The position numbers and the translations under genes were made by a program. From an uncultured Collinsella sp. (lineage in GTDB: Bacteria > Actinomycetota > Coriobacteriia > Coriobacteriales > Coriobacteriaceae): a DNA stretch of 6,198 nt. The notes beneath the pieces were generated by a model. It was not told the DNA's origin and ran no database searches. It saw only the letters and a program-made list of their open reading frames with translations. The stretch's first letter is position 1, and the number at the start of each line of letters is the position of its first letter. Below are positions 1 to 6,009 of this stretch, one piece after another. The stretch spans positions 1 through 6,198 of the forward strand of contig CAJMBB010000114.1 of NCBI GenBank assembly GCA_905211615.1, read 5' to 3'.

Positions 1-204
1 TGGAGAGAACGCTCCCGCAAACTGCCTCTTGACAACTTATAGGAGCGTCGGTTTTACAAAGGAAGATATGCATTGTGCTCGGCCTGCGCCAAAAAGTCTA
101 CTCACTTAGCCCAAATCGAAGCCAAACGGATCAAAATCGAAACCAAATTGAGCCAGTCCACCGCAAAAAACGTTTGAACCAGTGCTTTTCGCGGCGGATT
201 GACA
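1..204. other. Gene-free left end with small repeats
   Basis: I see no convincing gene here. There is a perfect 7-bp inverted repeat (9-15 with 42-48, ACGCTCC/GGAGCGT). A TTGACA hexamer sits at 29-34 on the plus strand, without a good -10 at the right distance. A 14-bp direct repeat, AAATCGA(A/G)... with 13 of 14 matches, occurs at 113-126 and 134-147, spaced 21 bp. A tiny plus-strand reading frame (68-109, 13 codons, ATG preceded by AAAGGAAG) could be chance or a leader peptide. The stretch lies downstream of the HAD gene, so it may belong to the control region of whatever lies further left. Confidence 0.5.
161..194 (-). terminator. Possible weak hairpin after HAD gene
   Basis: Reading the minus strand, CCGCGAAAAGC (194-184) can pair with GTTTTTTGCGG (171-161), giving about 11 bp with two G-U pairs and a 12-nt loop. 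It begins 10 nt after the HAD stop codon. The T run lies inside the right arm and no U tract follows, so this is not a textbook intrinsic terminator. It could be a weak terminator or a 3'-end stabilising structure. Confidence 0.25.
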
Positions 205-834
205 CTACAAAGCGGCCAAAATGTCGGTCAGATTGTCGATGACAACGTCGGCGGCGGACTGATCTAGGTTGACGCCCTCGTGCGGACGCAGCGCCAGGAC
301 GCGGGCGCCGGAGCGCTTGCCGGCCTCGATGCCCAAAGGCGAGTCCTCGATAACCAGGCATTCGGCAGGCTCCACCCCCAGCGCCTCCATGGCACGCAGG
401 TAGATCTCGGGGTCGGGCTTAAACGCACTGCACTCGTGACCGCTGATGGTGTAGTCCAGCACGTCGGCGATACCGGCAATCCCCACCAGCTCGTCAATGA
501 GCTCGCGATAGGACGAGCTTGCGATGGCGCACTTCACGCCGCGCTCGTGCAGCTTGCGCATCACCGGCTCCGTCTGCTCGTTGAGCAGCTCGGCATACGG
601 AACGGGATGGTCTGGGCTGTAGACCTGCTTGTACTCCACGCGCAGGCGCTCGCGCAGCTCAACATCGTCAGGTACCAGCGACTTCCAAATGGCGGGCTCG
701 TTAGACCCCGAAAGATCGGGGATCTCGTCAAAGTGAAAGCCCTTCTCCTCCATAAACGCCACGCGACGACGGTTGTAGAACCACTCGGTATCGACCAGCA
801 CGCCGTCCATGTCAAACAGCACTGCCTTGATCAT
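205..834 (-). CDS. HAD-IA family phosphatase (beta-PGM-like)
   Basis: A 209-residue cytoplasmic haloacid dehalogenase-superfamily protein of the usual length for the beta-phosphoglucomutase/phosphatase-like subfamily. All four HAD motifs are visible. Motif I is FDMDGV, with nucleophile Asp8 and acid/base Asp10. Motif II is the serine run at 106-108 (ASSS). Motif III is Lys139 (FKPDP), and motif IV is Glu163-Asp164 (IEDS). The helical cap lies at about residues 15-85. I chose the ATG at 834 over the one at 840 because AAAGGAG (847-841) touches the upstream ATG but is 6 nt from this one. The family removes phosphate from small sugar phosphates or interconverts them, and the substrate cannot be read from sequence. 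The gene follows the SIS gene but a strong terminator lies between them. A role in draining excess sugar phosphate from the PTS pathway is only inference. Confidence 0.9.
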   Translation of the reverse strand: MIKAVLFDMDGVLVDTEWFYNRRRVAFMEEKGFHFDEIPDLSGSNEPAIWKSLVPDDVELRERLRVEYKQVYSPDHPVPYAELLNEQTEPVMRKLHERGVKCAIASSSYRELIDELVGIAGIADVLDYTISGHECSAFKPDPEIYLRAMEALGVEPAECLVIEDSPLGIEAGKRSGARVLALRPHEGVNLDQSAADVVIDNLTDILAAL

Positions 835-840
835 ACGCAT

Positions 841-847
841 CTCCTTT
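841..847 (-). promoter_or_regulatory. Ribosome binding site of HAD gene
   Basis: AAAGGAG on the minus strand. It abuts an ATG at 838-840 and is 6 nt from the ATG at 832-834, which decides the start in favour of the latter. It begins only 7 nt after the T run of the preceding terminator. Confidence 0.8.
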
Positions 848-854
848 CGATAGC

Positions 855-886
855 AAAAAAGGGGATGGGGCGCAAACCCCATCCCC
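855..886 (-). terminator. Strong intrinsic terminator after SIS gene
   Basis: On the minus strand GGGGATGGGG (886-877) pairs perfectly with CCCCATCCCC (870-861) around a 6-nt loop (TTTGCG), followed at once by TTTTTT (860-855). This is a textbook rho-independent terminator, 34 nt after the SIS stop codon. It probably ends most PTS-SIS transcripts. I see no promoter between it and the HAD gene, so HAD expression would need read-through. Confidence 0.93.
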
Positions 887-920
887 TCTCAATCAACCCG
901 TAAGGTCTACTTACTTGTGA

Positions 921-1904
921 TTAGTAGGAAAGCTTCCACATGTAGCGACGCATGGTCAGCGGGTGCTGACGGGCCTCGGCGATCTGGTTGCCGTACTCGC
1001 GCATAACGGCGAGGTGCAGCAGCGGGTTGAAGTAGGTGACGACGCTCGCGGGCACGGCGTCAGCCAGGCCGTAGTCCTTGGAGTCGATCAGAGCGACCTT
1101 GGCGCCCATGCGCTCAAGGAAGGTGAGGGCGCGGGCGTCCATCGGACGGGTTGCGCCATCGGACATGAAGAAGACGTAGGGCTTACCCTCGGTGGAAACC
1201 TCGAACGGGCCGTGGAAGTACTCGCCGGTGTTGTAGGCGGCGGCGTCAATCCACTGCATCTCGGTGAACAGGAAGGCGGCGTGAGAGTAAGCCATCTTCT
1301 CGGAGGCACCAGAGGCCATGAAGTAAATCATCTTGTCGTCCTTGAAGTCCTCAGCGAACTTCTTGGCGAGCTTCTTGCAGGACTGAGCAGCGTTCTCGCA
1401 GAGCTCGAAGACGTTGGTGAGGCCGGTGATCATGTCCTCGTAGTGGTCATAGCCCTCGGTCTGCTGAAGGATCTCGACAGCAAGAGCGATGGCGTAGCCG
1501 GGCTTCTCGCACTTGGCAGCGAAGTTGGCGTGGAAGCCGTGAACGATGACGTAGTCAGCGTCGACGGTCAGAGCGGAGCCAGCCTTGTTGGTGAGGGAGA
1601 CGACCGGGCAGTTGTGCTTCTTGGCGGTCTTGTTGGCCTCGACGGTCTCGGGCGTGGAGCCACCGAGGGAGCAGGTGATCACGAAGGTGTGCTCGTTGAC
1701 CCAGGAGGGCGTGTCGTAGTTGAACTCGTTAGCGGTGAAGATCTGAACGTTCAGCTTGTCCGTGTTGTTGGCCAGGAAGTACTTGGCGGGGTAAAGGTCG
1801 GACATGGAAGCGCCGCAGCCGACGAAGGCGACGCTGTGGATCTCGTGGTTGGACAGGACGTCAGCGACGATCTGCTTAGGGAGGTTAAGGTCGATCTCGT
1901 ACAT
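921..1904 (-). CDS. SIS-domain sugar-phosphate deglycase/isomerase, FrlB/FraB/Gfr type
   Basis: A 327-residue cytoplasmic protein with two SIS (sugar isomerase) domains. The first (about 22-150) shows GCGAS at 30-34 and the phosphate-binding SLGGSTPET at 79-87. The second (about 190-290) shows ASGASEK at 197-203. Length, the stretch GEYFHGPFE (227-235) and the C-terminal HPLTMRRYM fit the fructosamine-6-phosphate deglycases (FrlB, FraB, GfrE, GfrF), which split a 6-phosphorylated sugar-amine adduct into hexose 6-phosphate and an amino acid. Glu215 and His231 are 16 residues apart, as are the catalytic Glu214 and His230 I recall for Salmonella FraB. The ATG at 1904 is preferred because AAAGGAA lies about 8 nt upstream; the ATG at 1913 overlaps that site, and the longer frame to 2003 has no ribosome binding site. 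The gene follows a mannose-type PTS, as gfr genes do, so the substrate is probably imported and phosphorylated by it. The alternative is another aldose/ketose or amino-sugar isomerase. Confidence 0.88.
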   Translation of the reverse strand: MYEIDLNLPKQIVADVLSNHEIHSVAFVGCGASMSDLYPAKYFLANNTDKLNVQIFTANEFNYDTPSWVNEHTFVITCSLGGSTPETVEANKTAKKHNCPVVSLTNKAGSALTVDADYVIVHGFHANFAAKCEKPGYAIALAVEILQQTEGYDHYEDMITGLTNVFELCENAAQSCKKLAKKFAEDFKDDKMIYFMASGASEKMAYSHAAFLFTEMQWIDAAAYNTGEYFHGPFEVSTEGKPYVFFMSDGATRPMDARALTFLERMGAKVALIDSKDYGLADAVPASVVTYFNPLLHLAVMREYGNQIAEARQHPLTMRRYMWKLSY

Positions 1905-1994
1905 CTGACACATTCCTTTCGATTTTTGCGGCGCCACATTGCCGGGCGCTCGCAGGGTTACCGTGATTTGGACCGAGTCGCCGGCCCGTTGAGG

Positions 1995-2025
1995 ATGTGT
2001 CAAAGGAACTGTCCCTTTGACACAT
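1995..2025. repeat. Near-perfect 31-bp palindrome (REP-like)
   Basis: Twelve-bp perfect arms, ATGTGTCAAAGG (1995-2006) and CCTTTGACACAT (2014-2025). The pairing continues almost to the centre with one mismatch. It lies in the IID-SIS spacer. There is no T tract on either side, so it is not a standard terminator. It resembles dispersed palindromic repeats with a CAAAGG...CCTTTG core that I remember from gut actinobacterial intergenic regions, but I cannot confirm copy number here. In mRNA it would form a stable hairpin about 90 nt before the SIS start. Confidence 0.7.
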
Positions 2026-2033
2026 TTAGGGAT

Positions 2034-2072
2034 GGGAGCCTGCCTGGGGTATGGGATGTCAGGCAGGCCCCC
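2034..2072 (-). other. GC-rich hairpin after IID stop
   Basis: GCCTGCCT (2038-2045) pairs with AGGCAGGC (2061-2068), and the stem extends by GGG/CCC (2034-2036 with 2070-2072) across one mismatch; the loop is 15 nt. It starts about 30 nt after the IID stop codon. No U tract follows on the minus strand (it continues ATCCCTAAA), so it probably acts as an mRNA 3'-stabilising structure or partial terminator rather than a full stop. It overlaps a CCCCCGGGGG palindrome at 2068-2077. Confidence 0.6.
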
Positions 2073-2102
2073 GGGGGAAAGCGGTTAGGCGCTTGGTCGC
2101 GA

Positions 2103-2936
2103 CTAGGCCAGGATGCCGGCCGCGGAGAGGGCGATGCCGCCCACGATGGCGATCACGAGAAGCCAACCGGTGTTGACGTTCTTCTTGATGAGCCAGTACA
2201 TAAGGCCGGTGAGGCCAAGGGAGATCATCTGGGGCATCATGCCGTCCAGGATGTCCTGGATAACAACGGTGCCCTCAGCGAACTGCAGCGGGGTGGTGGC
2301 GCCGATCAGCGTAGCGATCATGCCGCCCACGGACATAAGACCCACGATGCCGCAGACATACATGAGCTTCTCCATGAGGTCGCCGCCCTGAAGCTTGCTC
2401 AGGTACTCGTGGCCGCCCTGATAGCCCATCTTGGCTGCGAACCAAGTGATCAGCACAGAGGGGACGATGGAGATGAGCATGGCCAGGATCGGGCCCATGA
2501 TGGAGCCCTGCTGAGCCAGTTGAACGCCCAGGCCAAAGGCGATAACGCGGATGGTGCCCTGGAAGAAGGAGTCACCGATGCCGGAAAGCGGACCCATGAG
2601 GGAGGTCTTGACCGCGTTGATCGAATCGGGATCGAAGTTCTCGGGATCCTTGGCGTACTCCTCCTCCATGGAGGCGGAGAGGCCCAGGATGAAAGCGCTC
2701 GTCTGCGGGGTGCAGTTGTAGAACGCCATGTGACGGTGGTAAGCCTCTTTCTTAGCAGCGAGCTGCTTGGGGTCGGACTCGTCCGGATAGAGGCGATCGA
2801 GCGTGGGAACCATGCCGTAGAGGAAGCCCATGTTCATCTGACGCTCGTAGTTCCAAGAGGCCTGGATGGCCCAGGAGCGCCAGAAGAACTGGCTGACCTT
2901 CTTGTTCAGGGACACGTCCTTGGTTGCGGTTGCCAT
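2103..2936 (-). CDS. PTS mannose/fructose/sorbose-family IID subunit
   Basis: A 277-residue IID component of a mannose-family PTS permease, which together with IIC forms the membrane channel. Family hallmarks are RSWAIQASWNYERQMNMGF (20-38) and GPLSGIGDSFFQGTIR (115-130). Hydrophobic segments cluster at about 130-170, 190-213 and 256-277, the last one ending the protein. The long N-terminal part is amphipathic and largely cytoplasmic, as in ManZ. I chose the ATG at 2936: AAGGAGGA lies 7 nt upstream, and the extended frame to 2993 would run into IIC. The IIC stop codon lies partly within this ribosome binding site (13-bp gap), so translation is probably coupled. Length is close to the family norm and nothing is missing. 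Substrate specificity cannot be read from it alone. Confidence 0.95.
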   Translation of the reverse strand: MATATKDVSLNKKVSQFFWRSWAIQASWNYERQMNMGFLYGMVPTLDRLYPDESDPKQLAAKKEAYHRHMAFYNCTPQTSAFILGLSASMEEEYAKDPENFDPDSINAVKTSLMGPLSGIGDSFFQGTIRVIAFGLGVQLAQQGSIMGPILAMLISIVPSVLITWFAAKMGYQGGHEYLSKLQGGDLMEKLMYVCGIVGLMSVGGMIATLIGATTPLQFAEGTVVIQDILDGMMPQMISLGLTGLMYWLIKKNVNTGWLLVIAIVGGIALSAAGILA

Positions 2937-2949
2937 AGTGTGTTCCTCC

Positions 2950-3744
2950 TTAGTCTTCGTCGTCTTCGAGCGGATCGTAGTCGGAATCGACACCGGCGGC
3001 TACATGGGAACCGTTGAACTTGAAGCCCATGAAGACGACAGCCAGGCACACACCGATCAGAGCGACCGCGATGACGGACAGGTTGAGGTAAGCGGCGAGC
3101 AGGAAACCGATGAACAGGAACGGAGTCATACCCTTCTTGATCATCATGGTGAGCAGCAGGGCCAAGCCGTAGGCGGTCATGATCTTGGTCGAAACGTTAA
3201 GACCAGTGGACAGCCACTCGGGAACCATGTTGACGATGGCCTGAACCAGGTCGGTGCCAACAAAGACGGCGAGGAAGATCGGCAGGAAGTACATGACGGC
3301 GTACAGACCGGAGCCGGCGCAGATGTGCATACGGTAGGCGGTCTTGAACTTTCCGTTATCGATCGCGCTATCTGCCACATGGGTGAGAGCGGCGATGATG
3401 GAACGGAACACGATGCCGAGAAGCTGACCCAGGACGGCAACCGGGATGGCGATCGTCATGGCGGTCTCGGCGGAAGCATCGGTCAGGCACGCAAAGGCAG
3501 CGGCCACGATGCCGCCCAGGACCATATCGGGCGGAACGGCAGCGCCGACCTGCACCAGGCCCATGGACACGAGCTCGACGGCGGCACCGACGGCAAGGCC
3601 GGTGGGCACATCGCCCAGCAGCAGACCGACGAGCGTAGCGCCAACGAGGGGCTGCTCGAAGTTAAGACGACCGAGCAGGCGGGAGTCCCACATGCAGAAC
3701 ACGCCGACGAGGCCGACGAGCACCGCACTGATGAACGTATTCAT
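2950..3744 (-). CDS. PTS mannose/fructose/sorbose-family IIC subunit
   Basis: A 264-residue polytopic inner-membrane protein that carries the substrate across the membrane with IID. The EII-Man IIC signature is clear: GLLLGDVPTGLAVGAAVELVSMG at about 40-62, with the conserved Glu57. Several hydrophobic segments follow (roughly 3-18, 32-65, 75-86, 97-120, 145-170, 190-200 and 207-240). The C-terminus is a short acidic tail (DSDYDPLEDDED) facing the cytoplasm, which is longer and more acidic than I would expect and may contact IID or IIAB. The ATG at 3744 has GAAAGGAG about 7 nt upstream. The gene sits 36 bp after IIAB, with a small hairpin in the gap, and 13 bp before IID. Confidence 0.95.
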   Translation of the reverse strand: MNTFISAVLVGLVGVFCMWDSRLLGRLNFEQPLVGATLVGLLLGDVPTGLAVGAAVELVSMGLVQVGAAVPPDMVLGGIVAAAFACLTDASAETAMTIAIPVAVLGQLLGIVFRSIIAALTHVADSAIDNGKFKTAYRMHICAGSGLYAVMYFLPIFLAVFVGTDLVQAIVNMVPEWLSTGLNVSTKIMTAYGLALLLTMMIKKGMTPFLFIGFLLAAYLNLSVIAVALIGVCLAVVFMGFKFNGSHVAAGVDSDYDPLEDDED

Positions 3745-3761
3745 ACCCTTCTCCTTTCAGT

Positions 3762-3775
3762 CAGGCAAAAGCCTG
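3762..3775 (-). other. Small hairpin between IIAB and IIC
   Basis: CAGGC (3762-3766) and GCCTG (3771-3775) form a perfect 5-bp stem with a 4-nt loop (TTTT on the minus strand). It lies between the IIAB stop and the IIC ribosome binding site. It is too short for a terminator without a U tract, but may be an RNA processing or stability signal that tunes relative subunit levels. Confidence 0.4.
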
Positions 3776-3780
3776 GTTGA

Positions 3781-4704
3781 TTACAGCTTGGCGTCGATGT
3801 CGACGCTCTGATACGTAGGGGTCTGCTGGACATAGAGCTTGATGCCCATGTCGAGCAGCTGGTTGACGTCGGCCTTCTGGGTGGCGTCGAGGAAGACGGA
3901 GCTGTCCTTGCCGCCGACCTGATCGGCACCGTCGTGGTTGGCGGTGGCGCCCAGGTTGATGGCGTCGAGCTTGTAGCCCTGGCAGAACTGCAGCATCTCG
4001 GCCGTGTTGCCAAAGACGAACATGACGCGCTCGCCGAGGGTGTTGAGCTTGTCCATCTTGGCGAGGGCACGCTCGACGGTGAAGACGTTCAGGCGCACGC
4101 CCTGGGGCTTGGCCAGCTTAAGAGCGCCCTTCTTGATGTCATCGTTGGCGGCAGCGTTGTCGACGACGATGATGCGCTCGGCCTGAACCTTGGTGGTCCA
4201 GGTAAAGACGACCTGGCCGTGCAGCAGACGGTAGTCAAGACGTGCGAGGACGATCTTGGCGGGACCGGAGCTGTGACGGGACGCCTTGGCCTTCTTGGCG
4301 GGAGCCGCGGCGGCCTCGACCGGTGCGTTGGGGTTGGTCAGACCGGTGCGGGCCTCGTTGATGAGGGCCGCGAGCTCGGCACCCTTGACGGGGACGGGGC
4401 TCATAGCGAGCGTGAGCGCCAGCGGAATGTTGAAACCGCTGACAACCGTGAACTTCGTGCCGTTCTTGGAAAGCTCGACCATGTTGTTGTTGACCGAGCT
4501 GCCGAGCATATCGGTCAGCACATAGACGGTGTCGTCCGCGTTGAACGTGGCGATCATGGCGTCCACCTTATTGGTGATGGGCTCCTTGTCGTCACGAGCA
4601 AGCGACACGACGTGGACGTTCGACACGTCGCCGAGAACCATCTCGAGCGTGTCTTTGGCGCCTGCGGCCAGGCCGCCATGAGATGCGAGAATGATCTGAT
4701 TCAT
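3781..4704 (-). CDS. PTS mannose-family fused IIA-IIB phosphotransferase
   Basis: A 307-residue soluble protein fusing two energy-coupling domains, the same architecture as E. coli ManX. IIA (about 1-126) begins MNQIILASHGGLAAG with phosphorylated His9. A flexible Ala/Lys/Pro-rich linker (about 127-149) leads to IIB (about 150-307), with ARLDYRLLHGQV and phosphorylated His162. Phosphate passes HPr to His9 to His162 to the substrate bound by IIC/IID. In IIA the loop usually written TD-x-x-GGSP reads TDMLGSSVNN (64-73), which lacks the Pro and one Gly; this may mark a subfamily. The ATG at 4704 has AAGGAGGAGG about 6 nt upstream. It is the first gene of the operon IIAB-IIC-IID-SIS, preceded by an AT-rich promoter. 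The exact sugar cannot be told from the domains; the downstream SIS gene suggests a phosphorylated sugar-amine conjugate. Confidence 0.95.
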   Translation of the reverse strand: MNQIILASHGGLAAGAKDTLEMVLGDVSNVHVVSLARDDKEPITNKVDAMIATFNADDTVYVLTDMLGSSVNNNMVELSKNGTKFTVVSGFNIPLALTLAMSPVPVKGAELAALINEARTGLTNPNAPVEAAAAPAKKAKASRHSSGPAKIVLARLDYRLLHGQVVFTWTTKVQAERIIVVDNAAANDDIKKGALKLAKPQGVRLNVFTVERALAKMDKLNTLGERVMFVFGNTAEMLQFCQGYKLDAINLGATANHDGADQVGGKDSSVFLDATQKADVNQLLDMGIKLYVQQTPTYQSVDIDAKL

Positions 4705-4720
4705 CTTGCCTCCTCCTTTT

Positions 4721-4773
4721 CGTTATGGTCATTATAACGTCTTATACGTTGCTTATATTGCTAATTAGTATAA
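4721..4773 (-). promoter_or_regulatory. Putative PTS operon promoter with phased TATAA units
   Basis: On the minus strand a perfect TATAAT -10 (4736-4731) would start transcription near 4724, about 20 nt before the IIAB start codon. No good -35 lies 16-19 bp upstream, which suggests an activator-dependent promoter. Four TATAA-like units begin at 4757, 4746, 4736 and 4727 (steps of 11, 10 and 9 bp), so they sit on one face of the helix. A second possible -10, TATACT, is at 4773-4768. CGTTAT (4721-4726) and ATAACG (4734-4739) form a 6-bp inverted repeat over the -10. Confidence 0.55.
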
Positions 4774-4774
4774 A

Positions 4775-4809
4775 GACCGTTCGCGGGTGAAAATCGACCG
4801 TTGACGGGT
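4775..4809. repeat. Direct repeat upstream of PTS promoter, 21-bp period
   Basis: GACCGTTCGCGGGT (4775-4788) and GACCGTTGACGGGT (4796-4809) agree at 12 of 14 positions and start exactly 21 bp apart, two helical turns. Relative to the proposed start site near 4724 they centre at about -58 and -79, a usual place for activator sites. No known regulator motif is recognised. Confidence 0.5.
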
Positions 4810-4886
4810 TTAACGTACTTGAAACGTTGGCGCAGGGCAGATCGACACTGGCCAGGCGGTGCCCATTCAAGCGTTCCGCCCATCCC

Positions 4887-5969
4887 CTATCGCACGAAGT
4901 ACCAGGGGCTTTCCTGCACGGTGGGCTCCAGCGCGATGCCGGTGCGCTCGCGGAACAGATCCATGTCCTGCGATTTCTCCGTCCACCACGCGTTGGGCTT
5001 AAAGGTCATGCTCTCAACGATATGGCCGACAAAGGCACTGTTGCGCAGCTTGGAGAAGTTGGTGTTCATAATCAGGATGGACGCGAGCACCAGCACGATG
5101 CCCAGGACCTTGATCGCGCCGGCGGGCTCGGCGTAGATGCCAATACCGACCAGAACGGTCGCCACGGTTTCGAACGAAGCCACGACCGGCACCTTCGACG
5201 TCTCGAGATCCATCGAAAGGCCCTGCATATAGAAGATGTACGCAAGAGCCGTCGGAATAAAGCCAAAGCCTGCGAACAGCAGAATGAGCTGCGGGGACAT
5301 TGCCGCGGCTACATCGGACCACGGAGCCGAAAGCACTGCCATAAAGCATCCGCCAAAGACAAAGCCCCAAAACGTCACCGCCAGCGGATGCAGCGTCTTG
5401 GTAGCCATACGGCTAAACACCGCCAGCAGTGCACCGCAAAGTCCGGCGATCACACCCGACGTGACGCCCCAAGCCGAGAAATGGAAACCAGACAGGTCGC
5501 CGCTCGTCACCGCGAGCACGCAACCCACAATGTTAAAGACGATGGCGACGAGTTTGTTGGGGGTCACGTCCTCGCGATAAAGCACGCGGCCGAGCATGAC
5601 GCCAAACACCGGCGAGGTGTAGAGCAGCACCGAGGCCGTGGACATGCCCACCTCGCCCATGCACTCGTAATAAAGCGTGTTAGCGGTGGCGAGGCCGATA
5701 ATGCCAAGAAGCGCGCAGGGAACAAGCTCTTTAGGACTTGCCTTGAACAGTGCCATGGGACCCGAGGCTTTTCCCTCACGAGCACCTCCCTGGCAACCCA
5801 TAAATGCCAAGACCGGAGCCATTAAGACAGCACCCGACAACAGGCGAAAGGCCGCCATGCTCTGAGACGAAACACCCAGGGCCGATATTCCGTTAACAAA
5901 GATTCCGATGGTGCCCCACATAAGCGCGGCGATCAGCACCAGCACATAGCCCAGATTGCTTTTCTTCAA
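4887..5969 (-). CDS. DMT-family (EamA-domain) permease
   Basis: A 360-residue inner-membrane protein with about ten transmembrane segments arranged as two EamA repeats, the drug/metabolite transporter fold. The end of each repeat carries the related, sequence-typical stretch: YYECMGEVGMSTASVLLYTSPVFG (100-123, followed by YRED) and FYMQGLSMDLETSKVPVVASFETV (246-269, followed by YAEP). Members mostly export small metabolites or amino acids; the substrate is unknown. A polar C-terminal tail of about 57 residues (304-360, with NAWWTEKSQD) follows the last membrane segment and is unusual for a family that normally ends near 300. I chose the TTG at 5969 because GAGGAGG (5981-5975) lies 5 nt upstream; the GTG at 6005 would add 12 residues but has no ribosome binding site and nearly coincides with the predicted transcript start. 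It is transcribed toward the PTS operon but separated by 182 bp. Export of the released amino acid is speculation. Confidence 0.9.
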   Translation of the reverse strand: MKKSNLGYVLVLIAALMWGTIGIFVNGISALGVSSQSMAAFRLLSGAVLMAPVLAFMGCQGGAREGKASGPMALFKASPKELVPCALLGIIGLATANTLYYECMGEVGMSTASVLLYTSPVFGVMLGRVLYREDVTPNKLVAIVFNIVGCVLAVTSGDLSGFHFSAWGVTSGVIAGLCGALLAVFSRMATKTLHPLAVTFWGFVFGGCFMAVLSAPWSDVAAAMSPQLILLFAGFGFIPTALAYIFYMQGLSMDLETSKVPVVASFETVATVLVGIGIYAEPAGAIKVLGIVLVLASILIMNTNFSKLRNSAFVGHIVESMTFKPNAWWTEKSQDMDLFRERTGIALEPTVQESPWYFVR

Positions 5970-5974
5970 CGCAG

Positions 5975-5981
5975 CCTCCTC
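5975..5981 (-). promoter_or_regulatory. Ribosome binding site fixing a TTG start
   Basis: GAGGAGG on the minus strand, 5 nt before TTG-AAG-AAA at 5969. It is the only good ribosome binding site near the N-terminus of the permease and argues against the upstream GTG at 6005. Confidence 0.75.
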
Positions 5982-6009
5982 GGTATTGTTTCCAATATGT
6001 TTCACACTA

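Noticed and set aside
1..204. tRNA or CRISPR in the left end
   Set aside because: No cloverleaf arms or T-loop motif are seen, and the two-copy 14-bp repeat lacks array structure.
1905..2003. Longer SIS start at 2003 adding 33 residues
   Set aside because: No ribosome binding site is present there, the extension runs through the palindrome, and it is not like the N-terminus of the family.
1995..2025. Intrinsic terminator at the palindrome
   Set aside because: Neither strand has a U tract after the stem, so it is treated as a repeat or hairpin.
963..3017. 684-codon open frame on the plus strand
   Set aside because: It is antisense to the SIS and IID genes and spans their spacer. Genes with G/C-ending codons that avoid TTA, CTA and TCA leave the opposite strand free of stops. 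The translation has no family features.
4810..4886. Possible sigma-54 promoter before the PTS operon (as for lev and gfr operons)
   Set aside because: A TGGGCACC-like stretch exists, but the GG/GC spacing does not fit, and actinobacteria generally lack sigma-54.
4827..5825. 332-codon plus-strand frame over the permease
   Set aside because: It is a low-complexity His/Arg/Gln-rich translation lying antisense to a clear ten-helix permease; a shadow frame.
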